Of a DNA stretch of 64,000 nt, positions 1 to 9,164 are shown piece after piece (the first letter of the stretch is position 1; every line of letters starts with the position of its first letter). The notes under the pieces are model-generated. The model was not told the origin of the DNA. It ran no database searches and worked only from the letters and a program-made list of their open reading frames with translations. A program made the translations under genes and the position numbers. The stretch is from Saccharibacillus alkalitolerans (GTDB lineage: Bacteria > Bacillota > Bacilli > Paenibacillales > Paenibacillaceae), in the NCBI RefSeq assembly GCF_011090185.1, contig NZ_JAAFGS010000001.1, positions 1,054,001 to 1,118,000 of the forward strand, in the 5' to 3' direction.

Positions 1-1188
1 AACTTCCGCCGCGACGTCGAAGAAGGGCTGAAAGCCCGCGATCCGCGCGTCATCGAAAAGCTGTCGGAGCGTCCCGGGGAACTGGCGCGGCGAATGGACC
101 TTCTGCTGCGTTCGCAGCCCGAGAGCGCCGAAGCCGCGTTTGAAGCGTTCGGGCGCGTATCCGGCCGTATGGCCGTTCCGCTGCTGCTCCAACTGCTGGC
201 GCATTTTAAGCATCGGAACGAACGCAGAACGTACCGGGTCTTTTTCCCGAAAGGCAATATCGGTAAAGTCGTAGCCGTGTATAACGAGCTGCCCCCGCTT
301 GAAGCGGAACTATGCGAACGTCTGGTACGGATGATCGAAGCGGAGCTCGTCTCCCGCTTCGCCGATCGGAAGCCTTTGGGACGAGTTTACATCGATCATC
401 GTCTGAGCGGGATACCGGTTCCGTTCACGCAGCGTTCCGCCAGCCGGGCGCTTCGGCCTCTTCCGCGGAGCAGCCGGGTCTCCATACCGGAAGGCGAGGT
501 GCTGCGCTTGTTCTGCTGGTGGACCAACATACGCACAGGAGACCCCGAGACGCGGAGAGTCGACGTCGATCTCTCGCTGGTTCTGCTGGACGCGAATTGG
601 AAGCATGTCGACACGCTCTCTTTTTATAATCTCAAAAAAGCGTACGGCGTCCACAGCGGCGACATCACGGATGCACCCAAGGGCGCTTCGGAGTTCATCG
701 ACCTTAATCTGAGCGCCGTATTGAAAAACCGAAAAATCCGCTATGCCATGGTACAGGTCGCCTGCTTTACCGGCCAACCGTTCTCCCAGCTGCCGGAATG
801 CTTTGCGGGATTCATGATGCGGACGGACGGCCGAAGCGGGGCGATTTACGATCCGCGCACCGTCGAAACCAAATTCGATCTCACGATCGAGGCGCAGCAG
901 GCGGTGCCGTTTGCGGTGGACTTGAGAGAACGCGAGCTGATCTGGATGGACGCGGCGCTCAAAAACCGCAGCTTCCGCATTACCGCCCATGACAATATGA
1001 GCGGGCTGCAGCTGCTCGGTCATGCTTTCGCCGACCTGCGCAAAACGACGCTCTCCGAACTGTATACCCTGCATGCGAAAGCGCGCGGGACGATAGTCGG
1101 CAGCCCGGACGAGGCCGATACGGTATTCGGGTTGGAGGAAGGTCTCACCCCGTATCGGACGGACGTTATTCTTGCCGAATATGTATGA
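1..1188 (+). CDS. TerD-like / MXAN_6230-SCO0854 family RING-domain protein, C-terminal part (5' end outside window)
   Basis: The open frame runs in from base 1 without a stop, so only the last 395 residues are visible. Around residues 185-240 there is a TerD-like segment with an alternating Asp pattern (RVDVDLSLVLLD), then HSGDITDAP and ASEFIDLNL, which matches the calcium-binding TerD fold seen at the C-terminus of large RING-containing proteins of the MXAN_6230/SCO0854 type. A later stretch with FDLT and VDL/WMD also fits that family. The role of the family is not established; TerD proteins are linked to stress and tellurite-type resistance. The assignment rests on recalled motif similarity. 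The RING part, if present, would lie outside the window. The gene stands alone, 85 bp before the DinB gene. Confidence 0.55.
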   Translation, partial: NFRRDVEEGLKARDPRVIEKLSERPGELARRMDLLLRSQPESAEAAFEAFGRVSGRMAVPLLLQLLAHFKHRNERRTYRVFFPKGNIGKVVAVYNELPPLEAELCERLVRMIEAELVSRFADRKPLGRVYIDHRLSGIPVPFTQRSASRALRPLPRSSRVSIPEGEVLRLFCWWTNIRTGDPETRRVDVDLSLVLLDANWKHVDTLSFYNLKKAYGVHSGDITDAPKGASEFIDLNLSAVLKNRKIRYAMVQVACFTGQPFSQLPECFAGFMMRTDGRSGAIYDPRTVETKFDLTIEAQQAVPFAVDLRERELIWMDAALKNRSFRITAHDNMSGLQLLGHAFADLRKTTLSELYTLHAKARGTIVGSPDEADTVFGLEEGLTPYRTDVILAEYV

Positions 1189-1273
1189 CGGATTTCGAAC
1201 CGCTTTCCGTGCTTGAGTTCCTCTTTTTTTGGTGAATGCTAGGGAAGAATAGACCAAAACGGAGGGATCGTCG

Positions 1274-1768
1274 ATGGAAAGCAAAGCACTGCTCGTACAT
1301 TTGTGGGACAGCTGCCTGGACCGCGAGGGCTGGTTTCCGCCGCTTGAAGACGCGCTGCGGGACTTAACGGCCGAACAAGCGGCCTGGAAGCCTGCCGAAG
1401 GCGCTTCGAATTCGATTCGCGAACTTGTGCGGCATCTGACCTTTTACAAAAAGCGTCTGCTGCTTCGCGCAAAGGGCGAGACGGAAGGCGTTCCGGAAGC
1501 GGAAAACAACGATGCCACGTTCAAGGAACGGGACGGCTCGCGCGAAAGCTGGGAAGCGGACAAGCGGGAACTGTTCGACGTGCACCGACAGCTCTCCGCC
1601 CTCTTGGCGGAAGCCGATTCGCATGAGCTGGACCGGCCCATTCCGCAGGAAGGCACGCTGGCGGAATCGATTCGCAGTCTGGCGATGCACGATGCGTATC
1701 ATATCGGACAGATTGTGCTGCTGAGCAAGCTTCAAGGCGTATGGCCGGAAGCAAGAAGATTCGGCTGA
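1274..1768 (+). CDS. DinB family protein
   Basis: 164 residues, the normal length for a DinB/YfiT four-helix protein. The three metal-ligand histidines expected for the family are visible: H54 in VRHLTF, and H139 and H143 in the C-terminal HDAYHIGQI helix. Such proteins are cytoplasmic, bind a divalent metal, and include thiol (bacillithiol/mycothiol) S-transferases; the substrate here cannot be told. The start is supported by GGAGGG seven bases upstream. The gene is monocistronic and faces the chemoreceptor gene, sharing a symmetrical terminator with it. Confidence 0.85.
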   Translation: MESKALLVHLWDSCLDREGWFPPLEDALRDLTAEQAAWKPAEGASNSIRELVRHLTFYKKRLLLRAKGETEGVPEAENNDATFKERDGSRESWEADKRELFDVHRQLSALLAEADSHELDRPIPQEGTLAESIRSLAMHDAYHIGQIVLLSKLQGVWPEARRFG

Positions 1769-1793
1769 TTGTTCCGGTTTTCGTCCGGCAGCG

Positions 1794-1836
1794 TCCAAAA
1801 AGAAGAGGCCCCAGGTTCGGGCCTCTTCTTTTTGGA
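1794..1836. terminator. Bidirectional intrinsic terminator (DinB / MCP)
   Basis: An 18-bp perfect inverted repeat (1794-1811 and 1819-1836) with a 7-nt loop. Both arms carry an A/T run at the base, so a U-tract follows the stem on either strand. It sits between two convergent genes. Confidence 0.9.
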
Positions 1837-1862
1837 CTGCCGCCGCTTGCGAAAAGCCGCGG

Positions 1863-3575
1863 TTAAATTTTGAACTGTCTGATCACGTCCTGCAGATCGT
1901 CCGCCAAGCTTGCGAGCGACTGGGAGGAAGAAGAGATTTCTTCCATCGAAGCCAGCTGCTGCTGGGTCGCGGCGGAAATGTTCTGCGTATTGAGCGCCGA
2001 TTCGCGCGCCACGCCGTGCACGTCGGTTATCGCAGCGTTGACCTGCTCCGTTCCCGCGCTTAAACGCTGCAAGATGAAGGTGACTTTTTCGATATGCCCG
2101 ACGACTTCGCCGACCGTCTGCTCGATTCTGCCGAACGAACGTCCCGCGCCGTCGACGACGGCCAAGCCGGAGCTCACTTCTTCGGACGTGTTTTCCATCG
2201 TGCGCAGCGTGATCTCGGTATCCCGGCGAATCATTTCGATCAAATCGGAGATCCGCTTGGTGGAATTGTTCGATTCTTCGGCCAGCTTGCGGACCTCGTC
2301 GGCAACGACGGCAAAGCCTCGGCCGTGTTCGGCGGCGCGGGCCGCTTCGATGGCGGCATTCAGCGCAAGCAGATTCGTCTGGCCCGAAATGCCGGAGATA
2401 ACCTGAGTGATCTGTTCGATCTCTTCGGAACGCCGGCCGAGGCTCTGCACGGCTTCGGCCAAACTGTCGACGTTCGACGAAATGGTGCCCATCTGGCGGC
2501 CGACTTCCCCGATCGCCCTGCCGCCTTCCGCGGATGCTTCGGAAGCGTTCAGTACGTCGCGGCGCATTTCTTCCGTGTACTCGGTAATTTCCCGAGTATG
2601 GCCGGTGATCTCGGAGACGATTCGCGAGCTGTGATCGACTTTTGCCGACTGCGTATCCGCGCCTGCCGCAAGATCCTGCGCGATGATCGTGATATGTTCG
2701 CTTGCCTTGCTGTTCTGCTCGGCGCCGGCGCTCAGTTCTTCGGAAGAAGAAGCTACGAGATGAGCCGAGTCACGCACCGTGCCGAACACCGTTTGCAGCT
2801 TGCCGGTCATCCGATTAAAGGAAGAGGAGAGCTCGCCGATCTCGTCTTTCGAGACATATGTACCTTTAACCGTAAAGTCCCCGTTTTCCGCCTGGGCAAG
2901 CAGCGAGGCTACTTCTTTCACCGGACGCACGATCGATCGGGCGATCAGGATACCGAGCCCGATCAGCAGCAGTAGAGCCGCACCGATCAGGGAACACACG
3001 AGAATCATGATATCGTCGAGATTGGCCTGGTTTTTCGCGTCGATCGCGCCTGCGTATTCCACATTGGACGTTTGCAGGGCTTTTAAGGCGTCGTTCACCG
3101 CTTGGCGGGCGGGTTCGACCTGCAGCGAGTAAGCCCGATAGGCCTGCTCTCGGCGATCGGTCCCGATGAGATCGAGCACCTGATTGCGCGCGTCCTGCAG
3201 TTCCTGAGCCTCCGTGCGATATTTGTCCAGGATTTGCTGTTGGTTCTCGGTCAGCTTCGAAGCATCAAGCTCGTCGATCGTCGAATCGATCTCCTCCCAA
3301 GCGGAATCGATCTCCCCGCGCAGCTTCTGGTTTCTGTCCTTATCGGCGGTGTTCATCAACTCCAGCGTATAAGCGTCGCTTGCCCGCGCGTTGATGCGAA
3401 CCTGCATCACTTTGCTGAGCGGAATCAAGTTCTCGTTGTACATGATTTCCGAATCTTTGGCCATCAACCGAATATAATTCAATCCGATAAAGCCGACCGA
3501 TCCGAGCGCCAGCGCGCTGACCACGATCAACAAGGTCAACTTCCGGGACACGGACAAATTTTTTAGCAGTTTCAA
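1863..3575 (-). CDS. Methyl-accepting chemotaxis protein
   Basis: 570 residues with classic transmembrane chemoreceptor architecture: TM1 near residues 13-35, an extracellular 4-helix-bundle sensor of about 155 residues, TM2 near 190-212 ([16 protein letters not shown]), a HAMP domain (about 212-265) and a cytoplasmic signalling domain. The signalling hairpin tip is plain ([19 protein letters not shown], then [18 protein letters not shown]), which binds CheA/CheW. The ligand is unknown. The start is TTG, supported by AAAGGGAG eight bases upstream; the next residues ([15 protein letters not shown]) fit a receptor N-terminus. No che genes lie nearby, so it is an orphan receptor feeding a chemotaxis array encoded elsewhere. 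Confidence 0.93.
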   Translation of the reverse strand: MKLLKNLSVSRKLTLLIVVSALALGSVGFIGLNYIRLMAKDSEIMYNENLIPLSKVMQVRINARASDAYTLELMNTADKDRNQKLRGEIDSAWEEIDSTIDELDASKLTENQQQILDKYRTEAQELQDARNQVLDLIGTDRREQAYRAYSLQVEPARQAVNDALKALQTSNVEYAGAIDAKNQANLDDIMILVCSLIGAALLLLIGLGILIARSIVRPVKEVASLLAQAENGDFTVKGTYVSKDEIGELSSSFNRMTGKLQTVFGTVRDSAHLVASSSEELSAGAEQNSKASEHITIIAQDLAAGADTQSAKVDHSSRIVSEITGHTREITEYTEEMRRDVLNASEASAEGGRAIGEVGRQMGTISSNVDSLAEAVQSLGRRSEEIEQITQVISGISGQTNLLALNAAIEAARAAEHGRGFAVVADEVRKLAEESNNSTKRISDLIEMIRRDTEITLRTMENTSEEVSSGLAVVDGAGRSFGRIEQTVGEVVGHIEKVTFILQRLSAGTEQVNAAITDVHGVARESALNTQNISAATQQQLASMEEISSSSQSLASLADDLQDVIRQFKI

Positions 3576-3747
3576 TGCATTCTCTCCCTTTTGCGCGCAT
3601 AGGCGGTTCTTCGGAAGTTTATATCGGCACGGACCGAAAACGTTTTAAGTAAATTTGAAAAAATAGTCGTTTGGTTGGATAATCGGTCAGCGAGGTAAAA
3701 AGATACGGTAGGCAATCGGTAAACGACGAAAACAGGGAGGTTCGCAC

Positions 3748-4161
3748 ATGAACGGAGCAGGCAGCGAAACGATTTTTTGGATACTCGGAGCCGCGTTTAT
3801 CGTCTTCGGTCTGTACTCGGTCATGCGGCGGCGTAAGCTGTCGCAGAGCGAGCATACCGTACCCGGCGAAATCGTTCGGTACGAAGAACTGGCGGAGACG
3901 CCTTTGGAAAGAAGCGGGGCCGGAGTGAAATATTATCCGGTCGTCCGCTTCGAGACGAAAAACGGCACCGTGGAGCATGTGTCGCGCAGCGGAAGCTCCG
4001 CTCGTCCCCAACCGTCCGGCGCCAAAGTGGACGTCCACTACGACCCGGAAGATCCTTCCGCGTTCGAACTGCTCAGCGGAAGCGACGCCGCGCGCCGCGA
4101 AGCCGCGCCGATCGTACTGGGCGTCGTCTTTTTGGGGATCGGAGTCGCGCTCTCTTTGTAA
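3748..4161 (+). CDS. DUF3592-type small membrane protein
   Basis: 137 residues with a hydrophobic segment at about 9-24, an exposed middle (roughly residues 30-110) containing YYPVVRFET and VDVHYDPEDPSAFEL, and a second membrane segment at the C-terminus (about 115-137). This TM-beta domain-TM layout and the Y-P-x-V-x-F plus Y-x-P-x-x-P motifs are those of DUF3592 proteins. Function unknown for the family. A good Shine-Dalgarno (GGGAGG) precedes the ATG. It may be co-transcribed with the next gene, 41 bp downstream. Confidence 0.7.
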   Translation: MNGAGSETIFWILGAAFIVFGLYSVMRRRKLSQSEHTVPGEIVRYEELAETPLERSGAGVKYYPVVRFETKNGTVEHVSRSGSSARPQPSGAKVDVHYDPEDPSAFELLSGSDAARREAAPIVLGVVFLGIGVALSL

Positions 4162-4202
4162 TACAATAGGGAAGAGAAGAGAGAAAAGGAGCATCGATTC
4201 CC

Positions 4203-5006
4203 ATGGATAAAAAAGCGAAAAAGATTTTGAATGCCACCTTCTGGTCGTCCAAAGGATGGAAAAACGCGCCTGCGGCCTACTCGGGAGAAGACTTCGAATA
4301 CGCCAAAGCCCGGGGCGTCATGTTCGATCCGCTGACCGTGACGCATGACGAGCTGGTCGCGCGGATTCGCGGCCTTCACGAGAGCGGCGAAGTCACGAAG
4401 GAAAAGGCGGCCGCGGCTTTTTTGCACAGTCTGTCGACCCGCCGCGTCGAGCTGCGAAGCGCCCTGTCCAGCTATGCGCTGACCGCCGACCTGCCCGTGC
4501 ACGGCTATACGGAACATCTTCCCCAGGCTGCGCGCCGCACAAGCGCTTGTCCCGAATGCGACGGCGCCGGGCTGCAGTCCAGCCGGGATTACGCGAACTT
4601 CGACCTTAACGTCCTGAATTTCGAGCGGGTCAAATGGGGCGGCGTACGCCATAATTGGCTGCCTTACTGCTGGATGGATCTCGATTTGCTGGCCAAGTCG
4701 GAGATCGGGGAGCCGGCGAAAGAGGACGTGGACATCCTGCGCGCCATGCTTCAGGCCGTCGACGACTGCGAACCGCACGAGCATGCCCGAAAGCTGGAAA
4801 CAAGGTGGAAAGACCGGCTGCCTTCGAACCGGGCGGAACGGGATACGATCATGGAGATCTGGGCTTACGCGGGCATTTTGGCCGAAAAAGATACGCCTCG
4901 CCTCGGAAGACGCGGAGATACCGACTTCATGGCGGTGGAAGGCTGGCAGGGCGACGACGGATATTCCCGGGAAGCGCTGCTGCGCTTTTTCGGGGCGTGG
5001 CTGTAA
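4203..5006 (+). CDS. Hypothetical protein with CPEC motif
   Basis: 267 residues, soluble, no signal peptide and no membrane segment. I do not recognise the family. Visible features are a single CxxC pair (C116 and C119 in CPECDGAG), many Trp/Tyr residues in the middle ([14 protein letters not shown]), and a C-terminal LLRFFGAWL. The CxxC pair could bind a metal or be redox active, but there is no second pair in the chain. AAGGAG lies about 12 bases before the ATG. It is followed by an intrinsic terminator, so it probably ends a two-gene unit with the DUF3592 gene. Confidence 0.7.
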   Translation: MDKKAKKILNATFWSSKGWKNAPAAYSGEDFEYAKARGVMFDPLTVTHDELVARIRGLHESGEVTKEKAAAAFLHSLSTRRVELRSALSSYALTADLPVHGYTEHLPQAARRTSACPECDGAGLQSSRDYANFDLNVLNFERVKWGGVRHNWLPYCWMDLDLLAKSEIGEPAKEDVDILRAMLQAVDDCEPHEHARKLETRWKDRLPSNRAERDTIMEIWAYAGILAEKDTPRLGRRGDTDFMAVEGWQGDDGYSREALLRFFGAWL

Positions 5007-5023
5007 AGAGCGGAGAAGGGATA

Positions 5024-5065
5024 AAGCGGGCGGCGCGGAAATTTTCCGGCCGCTTTTGCTTTTTG
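5024..5065 (+). terminator. Intrinsic terminator
   Basis: GC-rich stem GCGGC-GC-GGAAA pairing with TTTCC-G-GCCGC (small bulges), followed by TTTTGCTTTTT. It lies just after the CPEC-motif gene. Confidence 0.65.
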
Positions 5066-5140
5066 TTCGGCCGGGCGACGAATAAACGGGTAAAAAAGAA
5101 AGAATGTCCCAATCCCGAACTCAGAAGGAGGCTTTTCACC

Positions 5141-6328
5141 ATGAATACCGAAAACGCCATCGTGCAGCCTTTTCGAATCGACATTCCCCAATCCGATCTC
5201 GACGATCTGCGCGAACGCTTGGCCCGTACAAGATGGCCGGACGAAGAGCCGAGAGGCGGCTGGAGCTACGGCGTCCCGCTGTCCTATCAGAAAGAATTGG
5301 CCGAGTACTGGGGCACCCGGTACGATTGGCGCAAGCATGAAGCGAGGCTGAACGAATATCCGCAGTTCACGACGGAAATCGGCGGAGAGAACGTGCATTT
5401 CCTGCATGTCCGCTCTCCCGAGCCGGATGCGCTGCCGCTGCTGCTGATCCACGGTTGGCCCGGCTCTTTCGTGGAATTTCTCGAGATGATCGGTCCGCTG
5501 ACCCGTCCGCGCGAATACGGGCGGGCGCCGTCGGAAGCTTTCCATCTCGTCATTCCGTCGCTGCCGGGTTACGGTTTCTCGGGACCGACGAAGCAGCCGG
5601 GCATGGATTACAAACGGATCGCCGGCATGTTCGCGGTGCTGATGCAGCGGCTGGGGTACGAGCGGTATGCGGCGCAGGGCGGCGATTGGGGTTCTTTTAT
5701 CTCGCTGGAGATCGGCCATAAGCATCCGGAATCCGTCGTCGGCGTCCACGTGAACATGTTGGTCACTCCGCCGCCGGAAAATCCGAAACAGCTGGCCAAG
5801 CTGAAGCCGAAAGACCGGGAAGAACTGGAGAAGATGAACTATTACGCGAAGGAGCAGTCGGGTTACTCCGTGCAGCAGGGCACCCGCCCGCAGACGCTCT
5901 CGTACGCGCTGACGGATTCGCCGTCCGGGCAGCTGGCATGGATCATCGAGAAATTTTACGAGTGGACGGACAAAAAGAACCTGCCGGAAGAAGCGATCGA
6001 CCGCGATTGGCTGCTGACCAACATTTCGATTTATTGGCTCACCGCCACGGCCGGTTCTTCGGCCCGTCTGTATTACGAAACGATGCATATGGACGGCTCG
6101 CCGCTTCCCGACGAGAACGCGGCGGAGCAAGGGCCCCCGATCGGCGTCGCCGTTTTCCCGAAAGACGTGTCCGCCCCGATCCGCGCGCTGGCCGAAGAAA
6201 AGTACAATATCGCGCATTGGACGGAATTCGACCGCGGCGGGCATTTTGCGGCGATGGAGCAGCCCAAGCTGCTGGCGGGAGATATCGTGGAGTTCTTCAG
6301 CACGCTGCGGGGAGAGAAAGCGGACTGA
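5141..6328 (+). CDS. Epoxide hydrolase (alpha/beta hydrolase with EHN domain)
   Basis: 395 residues from the ATG at 5141, which follows AGAAGGAGG closely; an in-frame extension further upstream runs over the preceding terminator and is not used. The N-terminal ~110 residues form the epoxide hydrolase N-domain ([17 protein letters not shown], then WxYG). The catalytic core shows the oxyanion-hole motif HGWPG (104-108), the nucleophile D182 in GGDWGS, and the C-terminal His in [10 protein letters not shown]. It should open epoxides to diols through an Asp-ester intermediate in the cytoplasm; the natural substrate is unknown. Length and motifs are normal for the microsomal-type bacterial enzymes. 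It may run into the HAD gene 119 bp downstream. Confidence 0.9.
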   Translation: MNTENAIVQPFRIDIPQSDLDDLRERLARTRWPDEEPRGGWSYGVPLSYQKELAEYWGTRYDWRKHEARLNEYPQFTTEIGGENVHFLHVRSPEPDALPLLLIHGWPGSFVEFLEMIGPLTRPREYGRAPSEAFHLVIPSLPGYGFSGPTKQPGMDYKRIAGMFAVLMQRLGYERYAAQGGDWGSFISLEIGHKHPESVVGVHVNMLVTPPPENPKQLAKLKPKDREELEKMNYYAKEQSGYSVQQGTRPQTLSYALTDSPSGQLAWIIEKFYEWTDKKNLPEEAIDRDWLLTNISIYWLTATAGSSARLYYETMHMDGSPLPDENAAEQGPPIGVAVFPKDVSAPIRALAEEKYNIAHWTEFDRGGHFAAMEQPKLLAGDIVEFFSTLRGEKAD

Positions 6329-6447
6329 CCGAACTTCGGCAAAAAGCGCAAAGAACGCTTGACGTGAAACGCGTTTCAGCCTGTACGGTGGAAATACGGA
6401 ATCGAGCAGTCGAACGATCCGATTTCAGAACCGGAGGTTTTGCGCTT

Positions 6448-7365
6448 ATGTATCCATCTTCCACGGAATCTTCCAAAATCGTCTTCATCGACATCGACGG
6501 GACGCTGGTCGCCGACGACGGCGGGGTGCCGGAATCCGCCGCGCGCGCTTGCCGCGAAGCCCGAGCGAACGGGCATCTGCTGTATCTGTGCACGGGACGT
6601 TCCAAACCCGAAATTTACGACTCCATCTGGGAGATCGGCTTCGACGGCCTGATCGGAGCCGGCGGAGGCTATGTCGAATGCGGCAGCGACATCCTGTACC
6701 ATAAGCAGGTCTCTCCGGAAGACGTCGTGCATCTGGTGGATTTTTTCGAAAAGAACGGTATCGACTTCTATCTGGAGTCCAATGCAGGGCTGTATGCCAG
6801 CCGCAATCTGCGCGAGCGTCTGATCGGTCTTATATACGGAGACGTGGACAACGATCCGGCGGCGCGCGAACGGCTGGAACATGCGCCGCATCCTTTTTTG
6901 GAGGCGCTCACTTACGGGGAAAGCAATCTGTACAAAAGCGACGTCAACAAAGTGTGCTTCCTGGAGAGCGATATGCCGTTCGAGAGCATTCGGGCCGAAT
7001 TCGCGGGGAAATTCGAAGCGATTCCGTGCACCGTGCCGATGTTCGGCCGAGGCAGCGGAGAACTGACCGTGCCCGGCGTGCACAAAGCGGTCGCCATTGC
7101 CGACTTGCTGGTGCACCTGGGCAGGTCGGTATGCGACACGGTGGCGATCGGCGACGGATTGAACGACCTGGAGATGCTGCGGTACTGCGCCGTCGGCATT
7201 GCTATGGGGGATGCACGGGACGAGTTGAAAGCGGAGGCGGATCACGTGACCGGCACGCTGGAAGAAGACGGGCTGCATGACGCTTTCGTCAAGTACGGCC
7301 TTATTTCGGGGAACCGTCCGCCTGACGTGTTCGAACGGTGCGCGGAAAGGGAAGTGCGGGCGTAA
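6448..7365 (+). CDS. Cof-type HAD-IIB phosphatase
   Basis: 305 residues from the ATG at 6448 (CCGGAGG upstream). HAD motif I is DIDGTLV with the nucleophile and acid/base at D15 and D17; motif II sits in LYLCTGRSK; motif IV is GDGLNDLEML, with a following ALGNA-like segment (GIAMGDARDELK). The cap between motifs II and III makes it the Cof (IIB) class, which dephosphorylates sugar phosphates or cofactors such as FMN and PLP. The exact substrate is open. A PdxH-like gene lies two genes downstream, which makes a B6 or flavin phosphate conceivable but not shown. Confidence 0.85.
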   Translation: MYPSSTESSKIVFIDIDGTLVADDGGVPESAARACREARANGHLLYLCTGRSKPEIYDSIWEIGFDGLIGAGGGYVECGSDILYHKQVSPEDVVHLVDFFEKNGIDFYLESNAGLYASRNLRERLIGLIYGDVDNDPAARERLEHAPHPFLEALTYGESNLYKSDVNKVCFLESDMPFESIRAEFAGKFEAIPCTVPMFGRGSGELTVPGVHKAVAIADLLVHLGRSVCDTVAIGDGLNDLEMLRYCAVGIAMGDARDELKAEADHVTGTLEEDGLHDAFVKYGLISGNRPPDVFERCAEREVRA

Positions 7366-7495
7366 AAGGGTTCCCAAAAAGATAAGCCGTTCCGCGCAGA
7401 TGCGCAGGCGGATGCCGGATTGCGGGAAGCGGGCTTCGGGTAATGAGTGAAGGAGTGTTTAAATACGAGCTTTCTTCGCGAAAGGAGCGATTGAC

Positions 7496-8362
7496 ATGAC
7501 TGCAGGGCACACAACCGCCGCCGATTCCGGCACGTTCACGATCGGAGGCGACATGACGGTCAACCGGCTCGGTTACGGCACGATGCAGCTGACCGGACCC
7601 GGCGTATGGGGGGATCCGAAAGATCCCGAGGAGGCCGTTCGGGTGCTTCGCCGCTCGGTAGAGCTCGGCGTGAACTTTATCGACACGGCCGATTCGTACG
7701 GTCCCGCCGTAGCGGAGCCGCTGATCCGCAAAGCGCTGCATCCGTACCGCGACGACCTGATTATCGCGACCAAAGCGGGTTTGACCCGTTCGGGTCCCAA
7801 CGATTGGCGGCCGGTCGGACGGCCGGAATATTTGCGTCAGCAGGCGGAAATGAGCCTGCGGCTGCTGGGCCTGGAGCGGATCGATTTGTTCCAACTGCAC
7901 CGGATCGATCCCAAAGTTCCGCTGGCGGAACAGTTGGGCGAACTGGAGCTGCTGCGCAAAGAAGGAAAGATCCGGCATATCGGGCTGAGCGAGGTCAGCG
8001 TGGAGGAGCTGCGCGAAGCGCGCGAGATCACGGAGATCGTCTCGGTGCAGAACTTGTACAATCTGTCCAACCGCAAAGCGGAAGACGTGCTGGAGGAAGC
8101 GGAATCGGGCGGCATCGCCTTCATTCCGTGGTTCCCGCTCGCGACGGGGGAACTGGCCAAAGAAGGCGGTCCGCTGGACGACATCGCCAAACGGCTGGAC
8201 GCCAAGCCGGCCCAGATCGCGCTCGCCTGGCTGCTGAGCCGTTCTCCGGTCATGCTCCCGATTCCGGGCACGTCGACGCTCTCCCATCTGGAGGAAAACA
8301 TTGCGGCAGCCGGCCTCGAACTGAGCGCGGAAGATTTCGAAACGCTGAGCAAGCTGGCCTGA
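7496..8362 (+). CDS. Aldo/keto reductase
   Basis: 288 residues, a standard NADPH-dependent AKR TIM barrel. The catalytic tetrad is recognisable: Asp and Tyr in FIDTADSYG, Lys in IIATKAG, His in LFQLHRID. The C-terminal cofactor-binding segment reads [14 protein letters not shown]. It reduces carbonyls to alcohols in the cytoplasm; the substrate is not predictable. The start has GAAAGGAG about ten bases upstream. It is only 4 bp from the PdxH-like gene, so the two are one transcript; some AKRs in this branch are pyridoxal reductases, which would fit, but that is inference. Confidence 0.88.
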   Translation: MTAGHTTAADSGTFTIGGDMTVNRLGYGTMQLTGPGVWGDPKDPEEAVRVLRRSVELGVNFIDTADSYGPAVAEPLIRKALHPYRDDLIIATKAGLTRSGPNDWRPVGRPEYLRQQAEMSLRLLGLERIDLFQLHRIDPKVPLAEQLGELELLRKEGKIRHIGLSEVSVEELREAREITEIVSVQNLYNLSNRKAEDVLEEAESGGIAFIPWFPLATGELAKEGGPLDDIAKRLDAKPAQIALAWLLSRSPVMLPIPGTSTLSHLEENIAAAGLELSAEDFETLSKLA

Positions 8363-8366
8363 TCGT

Positions 8367-9053
8367 ATGAACGAAAACGGCATGAACAAAGAGCGTGCGG
8401 ACAGCCGCCATCCGCTGTTTCGCGGCTTGAAGTCGCTGAGCGGTCCGTTCGGACGGTTCGACGTTTCCGGCCTGCCAGATCGGCCGGGCGAATTGTTTCT
8501 CGAATGGTTTGCGGGCGCGCTTCGGGAAAAAATCTCGGAGCCGCATGCGGCTGTGCTGTCCACGGCGGACCGGGACGGGCGCCCCGATGCCCGGGTGCTG
8601 ATCTTAAAGGACGTGCAAGGCGAAACATTCTATTTCGCTTCCGGGATGGAGAGCCGAAAGGGGCGGCAGCTGCAGCATAATCCGCATGCGGCGCTGACCT
8701 TCTACTGGCCGCCGCTCGGCCGGCAGATTCGGCTCCGGGGCGCGGTCACGGATACGGGAGCGGAAGAAGGCGCGGCGGATTTCCGGCGCCGGCCGCTTGA
8801 AGCGAGGGCGGTCGCCATGACCGGGCGGCAGAGCGAACGGCTGGACAGCGAAGCGCGGCTGGAAGAGACGCTGGCTGCGCATCGGGCAGAGTTGGAGCGG
8901 GACCCCGAAGCGGCGGCGCCTCTATGGAGGCTGTACGCGCTTGAGATCGAGGAGGCGGAATTCTGGCAGGCGGACGCCGGACGGAAGCATACGCGCGTCC
9001 AATACCGATTAAGCGGAAGCGGGCAGTGGGAACACGGACTGCTCTGGCCTTAA
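8367..9053 (+). CDS. pdxH: Pyridoxamine 5'-phosphate oxidase family protein
   Basis: 228 residues with the FMN-binding split-barrel motifs of PNPOx: PDARVLILKD, ESRKGRQLQHNP and LTFYWPPLGRQIRLRG, followed by the C-terminal dimerisation half. PdxH oxidises pyridoxine or pyridoxamine 5'-phosphate to PLP using FMN. One oddity is that the family usually ends in RLxP, whereas this protein ends in GLLWP, so an Arg that contacts the substrate phosphate is replaced by Leu. It may therefore be a PdxH-like oxidase of altered specificity. It is the last gene of the AKR-pdxH pair. Confidence 0.75.
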   Translation: MNENGMNKERADSRHPLFRGLKSLSGPFGRFDVSGLPDRPGELFLEWFAGALREKISEPHAAVLSTADRDGRPDARVLILKDVQGETFYFASGMESRKGRQLQHNPHAALTFYWPPLGRQIRLRGAVTDTGAEEGAADFRRRPLEARAVAMTGRQSERLDSEARLEETLAAHRAELERDPEAAAPLWRLYALEIEEAEFWQADAGRKHTRVQYRLSGSGQWEHGLLWP

Positions 9054-9076
9054 AAGAAATAATCGGATCAAAAACC

Positions 9077-9120
9077 AAACAGCGCGCGAACCGATCGGAA
9101 TCGGTTCGCGCGCTGTTTTT
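9077..9120. terminator. Intrinsic terminator between convergent genes
   Basis: A 19-bp perfect inverted repeat (9077-9095 and 9100-9118) with a 4-nt loop and a T-run on the + strand; the opposite strand also has a T-rich flank. It terminates pdxH and probably the minus-strand ABC operon. Confidence 0.88.
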
Positions 9121-9164
9121 TGTCGGACAATCGGAGATGTACTCCGAACGATCGGAATGCGCGT

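Noticed and set aside
4655-5140. Long N-terminal extension of the epoxide hydrolase frame
   Set aside because: It runs through the previous gene and across an intrinsic terminator; the ATG at 5141 has a strong ribosome site and gives a normal family N-terminus.
4865-6244. 459-codon minus-strand open frame opposite the epoxide hydrolase
   Set aside because: Arg/Pro/His-rich shadow of a high-GC gene with no ribosome site or domain.
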